Shown in pieces: positions 1-8,765 of a stretch of DNA of 64,000 nucleotides. Location: the NCBI GenBank assembly GCA_965199875.1, contig OZ241346.1, positions 310,001-374,000 on the forward strand. Direction: 5' to 3'. Source of the stretch: VXYL01 sp965199875 (GTDB lineage: Bacteria > Pseudomonadota > Gammaproteobacteria > Pseudomonadales > Azotimanducaceae). Under the pieces are notes generated by a model, which ran no database searches, was not told the DNA's origin, and was given only the letters and a program-made list of their open reading frames with translations. Both the position numbers and the translations under genes were made by a program. Positions within the stretch are counted from its first letter, which is position 1. Each line of letters starts with the position of its first letter.

Positions 1-43
1 CTTCGGCGACCGGCCCGCCAAGCCGGTCGCCGCGGAACGCGGT

Positions 44-3000
44 TCAGCCGCCAAAGCCCATCCGAACCGATGCGCCGAAGATGCGCGGCTCGGTCAGGAA
101 GTAGTTGCGGTAGAAGCCGGAGGTGTCGGAGGTGAGGTACTTGCCGGTGACGTTGTCTTCGTCCTGGATGTTGCGCACCCACACCCGCGCGCTCCAGTTG
201 CCGCGCTCGTAGACCAGCGTCGCGTTGTGCTGGGACCAGGCGTCGATCTCGTCGCCCAGGGTGTTGAACTCCCGGGCGAAGGATTCGCTCTGCCAGTAGT
301 AGTCCCAACGCGCCGTCAGCGTGGCGCTGCCGCGCACGTTCCAGGTATGCGCCACGCCCAGCTTCAAGGTGTGCTCCGGCGCGTTCGGCAGCTGCTTGCC
401 GTCCAGGTTGGTGTCGAGACCGTCCAGAGTCTCCACCCCGGCGGCATTGAGGAAGGTCCGCGAGAAGTACGCGGGGATGCTCACCCCGGCGCTGTTCGCC
501 GGGTAGAACACCGGGATGATCGCGTTCGCACCGCCAGCGGCGGCGATCAGCGCGTTGCTGATCTGCGCCTCCCGGGCGACGTAGTTGACGCCGGTCAGCG
601 AGCCCGGATCGATGTTGTTCAGCAGGATGAAGTCCGGGTTGCCGGCGGTGCGGTTCACCGGATCCAGAGACTGGGAACCGTCCACTTCGCTGTTCAGCCA
701 GCCGTAGCCGAAGTCAACCGCGAGGCCGGAGGCCCACGGCGGATGCCAGCGCCCTTCGACCTCGATGCCGGTCAGGTTGGCGTCGATGTTGTCGTTGATG
801 GAGCTGTTGTTGCGGATTCGCGTCACCTGCAAGCCCGTGTAGTCGTAGCTGAACAGCGACGCATTGGCGACCAGCTGGCCGTCCAAAAGGACGCTCTTCA
901 AACCGGCCTCGAAGGCGTTGACTTCCTCGGCCTCGAAGGTGAACGACGAGGAGGCCTGAAACGCCGGCGGAATGGCCGGGTTGAACCCGCCGGGCTTGTA
1001 GCCGCGGCTGTAGAAGCCGTAAAGCATGGTGTTGTCGTCCAGCTGGTAGTCGAATCCCAGCCGGCCGCTGATCTCCCGCCAGGACGCTTGCGTGGGGCTG
1101 CCGGTGACGAAGCGCGTCTCGCCGAAACCCGGCACCGGCGGCACGGCCTCGGCGATGGCGGCGAACGCCGCGGCGCCGGCGGCAATGCCTGGGTCCGCGG
1201 CGACGTTGCCCCCCGTGACCAGCGTCAGCACCGTCGCCTGCAACACCGGCGGCAGCGGCAGCGCGGCAATGGCGGCGGGCACCGCCGCCGGCGGCAGAAC
1301 GCCGGCCGCCACCGCGGCGCCGATCTGCTGCGCAGCGCCGGCCGCCGCCAGCACGCCCACCGCGGCAGGGCCGTTGCTGGCAAAGACGCTCTCGGCGCCG
1401 TGGAACTGCAACAGCCGCGTCGACGCGGTGCTCAGCTGCAGCGTCGGGTCCGCCGCCATGGCGGCCATTTCGGTAAAGAGTCCGGTGCGTATCCAGATCG
1501 CGTTCGGCCCGAGCAGGCCGCCCACCGCGGCGCTGGCATCCGCGCTGTTCAGCAGCGCGCTGCTGTCGCTGACGTTCTTTTCGTCTTCGTTCAGGCGCAG
1601 CCCGGCGGTGAAGGTGAGGCGATCGCTCACGTCGAAGTAGAACTCGCCGAAGGCCGCCCAGCCCTCCTGCTCGGCGCCGCCCGCGGGGTTGTTGGAGTTC
1701 ATGAAGAAGCCCGGATAGAGCGGCGCTGGAAACACCGCCGGAGGCGCGATGGTAGCGAGGTCCAGCGTGTTGGCGAAGACGTAGTACGCGCCGTAGTTGC
1801 TGCCGGCGAACTTGCTGACGCCGAGCAGAAAGTTGTACGGGCCGTCGAAGCCGGAGCGCACTTTGGCCTCGGCCGTCCAGAACGTGGCGCGGGAGTCGCT
1901 CTGGTCGTAGGCGAACACGCGGTTCTGATGCGCGGGGAAGATGCAGCCGCCGGGCACGCCGGAAGTGCCCTCGACGACGTTGCAAGTATCCGACACCCAT
2001 TCGGCGCCGGCGCCTCCCGCCGGGGCCGACACCGGCCACTGGCCACTCGGATTGCCGGCGGTGGGCGACAGCAGGGGGCCCACGTCCATGTTGTAGTCCT
2101 GCTGCGCCAGGTACTCGCCATCCCGCTTGGCGCCGATCAAGCTGAAGTCCAGCGCGTTCCACGCATATTCGGCACCGAATGCCCACAGGTTCTCGTAGTC
2201 CTTGAACACCGGATCCATGTCGGTGTGCATTTGCCGGAAACCGCTGATGGCGGGCCGCTGGAAGTCGTACAGAGATGCCGAGGAACCGTCCGCCCCCAAG
2301 GGCAGCGCCCCCGCCAAGCCGGCGAAGATGCCGGCGGTGGTCGCCCCCAGGTGCGGCGTGTCCCAGCCGAACTCGTCCGGCAGGCAGCCGGTGGTGGGCA
2401 GCGGGTTGCGCCGGCAGACCTGATTGGTGATGCGGGCGCGGTCGTCGTGTTCATCGAACTTGCCGTACAGCAGCCAGGTGCTGGCGTCGTCGTTGATCTG
2501 CCAGGCGAGGGTGGTGCGCCAGGCAAGTATGTCGCGTCCGTCGACGCTGCCGTCGATGCCGGGCAGGACGTTGCCGTTGGCGTCCGTCTGCCCGTAGGCG
2601 AGGTTCTCGATGTAGCCGTCGCGGTCCAGCTTGTAGGCCGATGTGCGCATGGCGAAGGAGTCGCCGAAGGGAACGTTGAAGGCGGCCTTGATGCGACGAT
2701 GCCCGTAGTCGCCGCCTTCGAAATCCAAGTAGCCGTCGATCGCGCCCATTTCCGGCTTCTTGGTGACGAAGTTGATCGCGCCGCCGGTGGCGTTGCGGCC
2801 GAACAGCGTGCCCTGCGGACCGCGCAGAACCTCCACGCGCTCCATATCGAAGAACTCGATCGAATTGAGGTTGGTGGGCACGGCGATCTCGTTCAAGTGC
2901 AGCGATACGCCCGACTCTCCGGTGCGCCCGATCACCAGGTTGCCGATGCCGCGAATGCTGAAGCTGGAACCGCCGAAGTTGGTGGCGGTGAAGGAGACGT

Positions 3001-3217
3001 TGGGCGCGTTCATCTGCAAGTCCGAAGGGTTGACGACTTGCTTGTCTTCGAGCATCGAGGCGCTGATCGCGGTTACCGCGATGGGCACGCGCTGGACGTT
3101 CTCCGTCACCCGCTGCGCGGTGACCAGCACTTCCTCGATCATCCTCGGTTCTTGTTCCTGAGCAACAACTGCGCCCGTCGTGACGACGAGAACCGCGAAA
3201 CCTATCGCTGCCTTCAT
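44..3217 (-). CDS. TonB-dependent outer-membrane receptor
   Basis: This 1057-residue protein is probably an outer-membrane beta-barrel that imports a ligand using TonB energy; the substrate cannot be read from the sequence. It has a signal peptide (hydrophobic stretch after MKAA, cleavage near VVAQ), a TonB-box-like segment (IEEVLVTAQR, about residues 27-36), a plug domain with the typical VEVLRGPQGTLFGRNATGG motif near residues 128-146, and barrel repeats ending in an aromatic/Gly C-terminus. The start is the ATG at 3217, with GGAG about 8 nt upstream. It is longer than many family members because of an Ala/Val/Pro-rich insertion at roughly residues 555-695. It stands alone and is divergent from the nucleotide-sugar operon. 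The family call is secure; the ligand is unknown. Confidence 0.93.
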   Translation of the reverse strand: MKAAIGFAVLVVTTGAVVAQEQEPRMIEEVLVTAQRVTENVQRVPIAVTAISASMLEDKQVVNPSDLQMNAPNVSFTATNFGGSSFSIRGIGNLVIGRTGESGVSLHLNEIAVPTNLNSIEFFDMERVEVLRGPQGTLFGRNATGGAINFVTKKPEMGAIDGYLDFEGGDYGHRRIKAAFNVPFGDSFAMRTSAYKLDRDGYIENLAYGQTDANGNVLPGIDGSVDGRDILAWRTTLAWQINDDASTWLLYGKFDEHDDRARITNQVCRRNPLPTTGCLPDEFGWDTPHLGATTAGIFAGLAGALPLGADGSSASLYDFQRPAISGFRQMHTDMDPVFKDYENLWAFGAEYAWNALDFSLIGAKRDGEYLAQQDYNMDVGPLLSPTAGNPSGQWPVSAPAGGAGAEWVSDTCNVVEGTSGVPGGCIFPAHQNRVFAYDQSDSRATFWTAEAKVRSGFDGPYNFLLGVSKFAGSNYGAYYVFANTLDLATIAPPAVFPAPLYPGFFMNSNNPAGGAEQEGWAAFGEFYFDVSDRLTFTAGLRLNEDEKNVSDSSALLNSADASAAVGGLLGPNAIWIRTGLFTEMAAMAADPTLQLSTASTRLLQFHGAESVFASNGPAAVGVLAAAGAAQQIGAAVAAGVLPPAAVPAAIAALPLPPVLQATVLTLVTGGNVAADPGIAAGAAAFAAIAEAVPPVPGFGETRFVTGSPTQASWREISGRLGFDYQLDDNTMLYGFYSRGYKPGGFNPAIPPAFQASSSFTFEAEEVNAFEAGLKSVLLDGQLVANASLFSYDYTGLQVTRIRNNSSINDNIDANLTGIEVEGRWHPPWASGLAVDFGYGWLNSEVDGSQSLDPVNRTAGNPDFILLNNIDPGSLTGVNYVAREAQISNALIAAAGGANAIIPVFYPANSAGVSIPAYFSRTFLNAAGVETLDGLDTNLDGKQLPNAPEHTLKLGVAHTWNVRGSATLTARWDYYWQSESFAREFNTLGDEIDAWSQHNATLVYERGNWSARVWVRNIQDEDNVTGKYLTSDTSGFYRNYFLTEPRIFGASVRMGFGG

Positions 3218-3378
3218 TGCTTTGCTCCGTAGGTGGAAACCGCCCGCATTATACGCCGCTTGCAGCGACGATCTCGCACTTGCATTCGGGTGGGTTCCGC
3301 CGACGCCGCTTCGTCGCGAACCGCTGGCCGGCGCGGCGTTTCAAGCAAGCGGCGACGAAACCGAGTAGAGTGCGCGCG

Positions 3379-4665
3379 ATGTCGGTCGCCGCGCCATTGC
3401 CTGCCGCTCCTGCTGCGGACACCGTAGTCGGCGTCGTCGGGCTGGGCTACGTCGGGCTGCCGCTGGCGGCGGCGCTCGGCGGCCACTTCGAGACAAGGGC
3501 CTTCGACATCGACAGCCGGCGCGTCCTGGAGCTGCGCCGCGGCCGCGACCGCACCGGCGAAACGGGCGCCGACGAGCTTGCGAAAGCCACCCGGCTTGCC
3601 TTCACCGACCGGCTTGCGGACCTCGAAGGCTGCAACGTCTACATCGTCGCCGTGCCAACGCCCGTCGACGCCGACAAGAAGCCCGACTTGCGCGCTTTGC
3701 GCCGCGCCAGCAGCATGGTCGGCAGCCTCGTTGCGCCAGGCGCCGTGGTGGTGTTCGAGTCCACCGTCTATCCGGGGGCGACCGAGGAAGTGTGCGCGCC
3801 GCTGATCGCCGCAGAATCCCGCCTGCGGCTGAACGAGCACTTCTACGTCGGCTACAGCCCGGAGCGCATCAATCCGGGCGATCGCGAACACCGTCTGGGC
3901 GACATCGTCAAGATAACGGCCGGTTCCACGCCAGCCGCCGCCGCGTTCGTCGACGCGCTGTACCAGCGCATCGTGCCGGCGGGCACCTACCCTGCCCCGG
4001 ACATACGCACCGCCGAAGCCGCCAAGGTGATCGAGAACGTGCAGCGGGATCTCAACATCGCCCTGGTGAACGAACTCGCCATGATCTTCCACCGCCTGCA
4101 GCTGGACACCGAGGCGGTGCTGCAAGCCGCCGGCAGCAAGTGGAACTTCCTGCCCTTCCGCCCTGGCCTGGTGGGCGGGCACTGCATCGGCGTCGACCCC
4201 TACTATCTGACCGCAAAGGCGGAAGACGCTGGCCACGACCCGGAGCTGATCCTCGCCGGCCGTCGCGTCAACGACGACATGGCGCACTACGTCGCCGGGC
4301 GCGTCGCGGACCTGCTCGCCGGCGCCGGCATGGCCACCGACGGCGCTCGGCTGCTGGTGCTCGGCTTCGCCTTCAAGGAGAACTGCCCGGACGTTCGCAA
4401 CACCAAGGTCGCCGATCTCGTGCAGTCGCTTCGCCAGCGAGGAGCGCAGGTGGACGTGTTCGATCCCGTGGTCGTTGAATCCCCCTGCCTGCCGCTGATC
4501 GAGCAACCCGAAGCCGGACGCTACGACGCCATCGTCCTCGCCGTCGCCCACGACGAGTTCAAGGAGATGGGCGCCGAGCGCATTCGCGCATTCGGCAAGC
4601 CCGGCAGCGTCGTCTTCGACGTCAAGCACGTGCTGCCGACCGGCGCCGTGGACGGCAGGCTGTAG
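3379..4665 (+). CDS. UDP-N-acetyl-hexosamine (UDP-sugar) 6-dehydrogenase
   Basis: This is an NAD-dependent UDP-sugar dehydrogenase that oxidises C6 of a UDP-(N-acetyl)hexose to the uronate, for surface polysaccharide. The N-terminal Rossmann motif is GVVGLGYVGLPLA (about residues 17-29). The central part has YSPERINPGD, and the catalytic-Cys segment is GGHCIGVDPYYLT (about 270-282). These features fit the WbpA/TviB/VpsB branch better than the Ugd branch. I chose the ATG at 3379, which gives 428 residues and puts the nucleotide-binding motif near the N-terminus; the longer open frame from 3217 adds a non-conserved extension. It is first in a three-gene operon, with 2 nt before the next start. 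The exact substrate (GlcNAc or ManNAc) is inferred, not shown. Confidence 0.9.
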   Translation: MSVAAPLPAAPAADTVVGVVGLGYVGLPLAAALGGHFETRAFDIDSRRVLELRRGRDRTGETGADELAKATRLAFTDRLADLEGCNVYIVAVPTPVDADKKPDLRALRRASSMVGSLVAPGAVVVFESTVYPGATEEVCAPLIAAESRLRLNEHFYVGYSPERINPGDREHRLGDIVKITAGSTPAAAAFVDALYQRIVPAGTYPAPDIRTAEAAKVIENVQRDLNIALVNELAMIFHRLQLDTEAVLQAAGSKWNFLPFRPGLVGGHCIGVDPYYLTAKAEDAGHDPELILAGRRVNDDMAHYVAGRVADLLAGAGMATDGARLLVLGFAFKENCPDVRNTKVADLVQSLRQRGAQVDVFDPVVVESPCLPLIEQPEAGRYDAIVLAVAHDEFKEMGAERIRAFGKPGSVVFDVKHVLPTGAVDGRL

Positions 4666-4667
4666 CC

Positions 4668-5687
4668 GTGCGCGTGCTGGTCACCGGCGCCGCCGGCTTC
4701 ATCGGCGCCGCGGTTGCCGAACGGCTGCTGCAGCGCGGCGATCGGGTGCTCGGCATCGACAACCTGAACGACTACTACGATCCGCGCTTGAAGGAGGCTC
4801 GCTTGCAGCGCCTGCATCGCCACGAAGCGTTTGCCTTCCAGAAGATGGACCTTGCCGAGGGCGACGGTCTTCGACGGCTGCTGCGCCAGCAACCCCCGCA
4901 GCGGGTGGTGCATCTGGCGGCCCAGGCCGGGGTGCGCTACTCCATCGACCAGCCGAGCGCCTACGTCGATGCCAACATCGTCGGCTTCCTAGGCGTGCTT
5001 GAAGCCGTGCGCGAGGTTGGAGTCGAACATCTGGTGTTCGCTTCGAGCAGCTCCGTCTACGGCGCCAACGCCCGTCTGCCCTATGCTGCCGAAGACCACG
5101 CGGAGCATCCGGTTTCCCTCTATGCCGCCAGCAAGAAGGCCAACGAACTGATGGCGCACGTCTACAGCCACCTGTTCGGCATCGCCGCCACCGGCTTGCG
5201 CTTCTTCAGCGTCTACGGGCCTTGGGGACGCCCGGACATGGCGCTGTTCCTGTTCACGCGCCGGATACTCGCCGGCGAAGCCATCGACGTCCACAACCAC
5301 GGCCAGCACGCTCGCGACTTCACCTACATCGACGACATCGCCGAAGGGGTGCTGCGGGTGCTGGACCGCCCGGCGGCACCGGACCCGGAATGGGATGCCC
5401 GAAGGCCGAATCCTGCCGCCTCCTGCGCTCCGTTCCGCGTCTACAACATCGGCCGCGGCGAATCGGTGCCCCTGCTGCGCTTCATCGAACTGATCGAGGA
5501 CAACCTGGGCCGCCGGGCGCGGCAGAACTGCCTGCCGATGCAGGATGGCGACGTGGCGGAAACCCTCGCCGACATCTCGCCGTTGGAGCGAGACTTCGGC
5601 TATCGGCCCAGCACGTCCGTGGAAACGGGCGTCGCGCGGTTCGTCGCCTGGTATCGGGACTACTACGGCGTGGCGGCTGCGCCATGA
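4668..5687 (+). CDS. NAD-dependent nucleotide-sugar epimerase, UDP-glucuronate 4-epimerase-like
   Basis: This 339-residue extended SDR protein has GAAGFIG at the N-terminus, the IDNLNDYYD segment, a Ser-rich strand ending ASSSSVYG, catalytic YAASK and the FFSVYGPWGRPDMA segment typical of UDP-glucuronate 4-epimerases (CapI/LspL type). It would interconvert UDP-uronic acids made by the dehydrogenase just upstream. It starts at GTG 4668, two bases after the previous stop, and its stop overlaps the galE start (ATGA), so it is likely translationally coupled. The alternative is a UDP-GlcNAcA C4-epimerase, given that the upstream enzyme looks like the N-acetyl branch. Confidence 0.87.
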   Translation: MRVLVTGAAGFIGAAVAERLLQRGDRVLGIDNLNDYYDPRLKEARLQRLHRHEAFAFQKMDLAEGDGLRRLLRQQPPQRVVHLAAQAGVRYSIDQPSAYVDANIVGFLGVLEAVREVGVEHLVFASSSSVYGANARLPYAAEDHAEHPVSLYAASKKANELMAHVYSHLFGIAATGLRFFSVYGPWGRPDMALFLFTRRILAGEAIDVHNHGQHARDFTYIDDIAEGVLRVLDRPAAPDPEWDARRPNPAASCAPFRVYNIGRGESVPLLRFIELIEDNLGRRARQNCLPMQDGDVAETLADISPLERDFGYRPSTSVETGVARFVAWYRDYYGVAAAP

Positions 5688-6718
5688 ACGTGCTGGTCAC
5701 CGGCGGCGCCGGCTACATCGGCAGCCACACGGCCATCGAACTGCTGGCCTCCGGCCACGACGTGACGGTGCTGGACAATCTGTCCAACGCCTCGCCCCGG
5801 GCCGTCGACGCCATTCGCCTGCTCGCCAACCGCGACGTGCCGTTCGTCGAAGGCGACATACGCGACGGCGAGCTGCTGACGCGCCTGTTCGGGGAAGGCG
5901 ACTTCGACGCGGTGATCCACTTCGCCGCCTTGAAGGCCGTTGGCGAGTCCGTCGCCATGCCCTTGCAGTACTACGACAACAACGTCGGCGGCACCGGCCG
6001 GCTGCTCGACTGCATGGCGGCAGCAGGCGTGAAGACCCTGGTGTTCAGCTCCTCGGCCACCGTCTACGGCCAACCGCCGACCAATCCCATCCGCGAGGAC
6101 TTCCCCTACGCCCCGACCAACCCCTACGGCCGCACCAAGCTGATGATCGAGCAGGTGCTGCGCGACATCCACGCCGCCGACCCTAGCTGGCGCGTATCGT
6201 GTCTGCGCTACTTCAACCCCGTCGGGGCGCACCCGAGCGGCGAGATCGGCGAAGACCCGCTGGGCGCGCCCAACAATCTGCTGCCGTTCATCAGCCAGGT
6301 CGCGGTGGGCCGCCGGGAGCAGCTGGAGGTGTTCGGCGACGACTATCCAACGCCGGACGGTACCTGCATCCGCGACTACGTGCACATCTCGGACCTGGCG
6401 CGCGGCCACACCGCCGCCTTGGCCTACCTGACGCGCCCGACCAGCGAAGCGGACGACGGCCAGTTCGCCGTTCACAACCTAGGCACCGGGCGTGGCCACA
6501 GCGTGCTCGAAGTGATCGCCGCGTTCGAGGCCGTCACCGGCGCTGCCCTGCCCTACCGCATCGTCGGCCGTCGCCCCGGCGACTGCGCCACCTGCTACGC
6601 CGACCCAAGCCTCGCCAGGAAGGACTTCGGCTGGACCGCGCGCCACGACTTGCAGCGCATGTGCGAGGACGTCTGGCGCTGGCAGTCGACCCATCCCGAA
6701 GGCTTCCGCGCCGCCTGA
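5684..6718 (+). CDS. galE: UDP-glucose 4-epimerase
   Basis: This is a 344-residue GalE homologue that interconverts UDP-glucose and UDP-galactose (or the N-acetyl forms) with tightly bound NAD. Visible features are GGAGYIGSHT at residues 7-16, the LDNLSNA segment, HFAALKAVGES, FSSSATVYG, catalytic NPYGRTK and RYFNPVGAHPSG, all in the family order. The ATG at 5684 overlaps the stop of the preceding epimerase. It closes the polysaccharide-precursor operon. No glycosyltransferases or Wzx/Wzy genes lie next to it, so the operon supplies precursors for synthesis encoded elsewhere. Confidence 0.95.
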   Translation: MNVLVTGGAGYIGSHTAIELLASGHDVTVLDNLSNASPRAVDAIRLLANRDVPFVEGDIRDGELLTRLFGEGDFDAVIHFAALKAVGESVAMPLQYYDNNVGGTGRLLDCMAAAGVKTLVFSSSATVYGQPPTNPIREDFPYAPTNPYGRTKLMIEQVLRDIHAADPSWRVSCLRYFNPVGAHPSGEIGEDPLGAPNNLLPFISQVAVGRREQLEVFGDDYPTPDGTCIRDYVHISDLARGHTAALAYLTRPTSEADDGQFAVHNLGTGRGHSVLEVIAAFEAVTGAALPYRIVGRRPGDCATCYADPSLARKDFGWTARHDLQRMCEDVWRWQSTHPEGFRAA

Positions 6719-6850
6719 ACGCCGAACGCGCAGAAGCACGCGCGGAACGCTCGTGCCTGTGGCAAACTACGCCCTGCTTGGCCGAACGCCTTTGGCTGCC
6801 ACTCGGCCGGCAGCCAGCTGGTCGGCCCGACAGGCGTTGGCTTCCCTCCC

Positions 6851-6938
6851 GGAGGGGTGGCTGAGCGGATGAAAGCGCTGGTCTTGAAAACCAGAGGGGG
6901 GCAACCTCCCCAGGGTTCGAATCCCTGCCCCTCCGCCA
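6851..6938 (+). tRNA. tRNA-Ser (anticodon UGA)
   Basis: The acceptor stem GGAGGGG pairs with CCCCTCC, followed by discriminator G and an encoded CCA. The D-arm lies in GGCTGAGCGGATGAAAGC. The anticodon stem CTGGT/ACCAG encloses the loop CTTGAAA, giving anticodon TGA. A long class II variable arm (GAGGGGGGCAACCTCCC) and the T-arm GGTTCGAATCC follow. The length of 88 nt including CCA fits serine tRNA. Confidence 0.97.
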
Positions 6939-7078
6939 AGTAGCCGACTTTAACTTGCTGATATTCAAAGGGTCGTCTCGACGACAGGCGCAGACAACGG
7001 CTTCAAAAAGCTATCGAAGGATCCTGTGCGGCGCCGCCATGTAGCCTCCACAAACCCAACCGTGCCACAATCGAATCC

Positions 7079-8719
7079 ATGCGCTTTTTCAACACCGAAG
7101 GCCCGATCCGGCAAGAGGAGCACTACGCGATTCCGCCCCTCAAGCGCAGCAACATCGGCGAGATCCTGAACCTGATCCAGCACAAGCGCTACTTCGTACT
7201 CCACGCCCCCCGGCAAACCGGCAAGACCTCCGCCCTCATCGCCCTGCGCGACCTCTTGAACAGCGGCCAAGCGGGCGACTACCGCTGCGTGAACGTGAAC
7301 GTGGAAGGCGGCCAAGTGGCGCGCGACGACGTGGCGGAAGGAATGCGTACCATCCTGAGCAGCCTGGCGAGCAGAGCGCGTCTCATGGGCGACGATTTCC
7401 CCAAACGCACTTGGCCGGGCGTCTTCGAGCAATCCGGTCCCCGCGACGCCTTGAAGGAATTGCTGACCGAGTGGTGCCTGGCGAACCCGACGCCGCTGGT
7501 GCTGCTGATCGACGAGATCGACTCGCTGATGGGCGACACGCTGCTCTCCGTGCTGCGCCAGCTGCGCGCCGGCTACGAAGATCGCCCGCGCGCCTTCCCG
7601 CACAGCATCGCCCTCTGCGGCGTCCGCGACATCCGCGACTATCGCATCAAGTCCAGCAGCGGCCAGCTGATCGCCGGTGGCAGCCCGTTCAACGTCGCCG
7701 CGAAGTCCTTGCGCCTCGGCGACTTCACCAGGAAGGAGACGCGCCGCCTGCTGTGCCAGCACACCCGCGAGACCGGCCAGCGCTTCACGCCAGCGGCACG
7801 CAAGGCGGTGTGGACGCAGACCCAAGGCCAGCCATGGCTGGTGAACGCCCTGTGCGCCGGCGCCTGCTTCGAGAACGAGGCAGGGCGCGACCGCGACCGC
7901 GCCATCGACGTGCAGGACATCCTCGCTGCCGGCGAGGAACTCGTCATCTCCCGCCGCACCCACCTCGACCAGCTGGCGCACAAGCTGGGGGAGGAACGCG
8001 TACGCCGCGTCATCGAACCCGTCCTCGCCGGCGGCAACGCGGAGCATCGGCTGCCCGATCTGGAATACGCGCGCGACCTCGGCCTGCTGGCGCCGGACCC
8101 GCCGACGCGCATTGCCAACCCCATCTACGCCGAGGTGGTGCCGCGGCAACTCGGCCATGTGCTGCAGGACAGCCTCGTCGAGGAGACGGCCTGGTACGTG
8201 GACGACGCCGGCGGCCTCGACCTGCGCCGGCTGCTGACCGCCTTCGCCACGTTCTACGGCGAGAACGCCGGCCACTGGCTGGGCCACTTCGAGGACTACA
8301 GCGAGGCGGCGCCGCAGCTGATCCTGCAGGCGTACCTGCAGCGCGTCGTCAACGGCGGCGGCCGCATCGAGCGCGAGTACGGCCTAGGCCGCGGTCGCAC
8401 CGATCTGCTGGTGCTGTGGCCGAGCGAACGCGGCCAGCCCTACGACCTGTGGCGGCGCTTCGTCATCGAATGCAAGGTGCTGCGCGACTCGGCCCGCCGC
8501 GGCATGGAGGCCACCATCGAGCAAGGCGTGGAGCAGACCATCGGCTACATGGAGACGTGCCGCGCCGACGAAGGACACCTCGTGGTCATCGACCGCCGCG
8601 AGAGAGCCGCCCGTCAGCGGTCGAAGCAGGAACCTCCCTCGAACGAAGAGGCAACGGCGCATGACCTCTGCACGGAGCGCGAACGAAACGGCCGCCAGGT
8701 AACGGTTTGGACCCTGTAG
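7079..8719 (+). CDS. AAA ATPase with C-terminal PD-(D/E)XK-like domain
   Basis: This 546-residue protein has an N-terminal AAA-like P-loop (HAPRQTGKTS, about residues 42-51) and a Walker B LVLLIDEIDS near residues 140-149. A helical region follows, then a C-terminal segment RTDLLVLW...RRFVIECK (about 440-470) with the D...ExK spacing of the PD-(D/E)XK nuclease fold. It resembles the AAA_35-type proteins common in uncultured bacteria, whose role is unknown; mobile-element or defence roles are guesses. The ATG at 7079 has no clear ribosome binding site. It lies 140 bp downstream of tRNA-Ser, a common integration target, but I see no repeat of the tRNA end. Confidence 0.75.
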   Translation: MRFFNTEGPIRQEEHYAIPPLKRSNIGEILNLIQHKRYFVLHAPRQTGKTSALIALRDLLNSGQAGDYRCVNVNVEGGQVARDDVAEGMRTILSSLASRARLMGDDFPKRTWPGVFEQSGPRDALKELLTEWCLANPTPLVLLIDEIDSLMGDTLLSVLRQLRAGYEDRPRAFPHSIALCGVRDIRDYRIKSSSGQLIAGGSPFNVAAKSLRLGDFTRKETRRLLCQHTRETGQRFTPAARKAVWTQTQGQPWLVNALCAGACFENEAGRDRDRAIDVQDILAAGEELVISRRTHLDQLAHKLGEERVRRVIEPVLAGGNAEHRLPDLEYARDLGLLAPDPPTRIANPIYAEVVPRQLGHVLQDSLVEETAWYVDDAGGLDLRRLLTAFATFYGENAGHWLGHFEDYSEAAPQLILQAYLQRVVNGGGRIEREYGLGRGRTDLLVLWPSERGQPYDLWRRFVIECKVLRDSARRGMEATIEQGVEQTIGYMETCRADEGHLVVIDRRERAARQRSKQEPPSNEEATAHDLCTERERNGRQVTVWTL

Positions 8720-8765
8720 CCGTCCGCCGCCGGCCGACAGCTCGGATCGGCTCTCAAGCGTTGGC

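Noticed and set aside
227..3232. 1001-residue open frame on the plus strand
   Set aside because: It is antisense to the TonB receptor, with no domain-like features; it results from high GC and few stop codons.
6851..7078. Integration site at tRNA-Ser
   Set aside because: No integrase gene or repeated tRNA 3' end was found in the downstream sequence.
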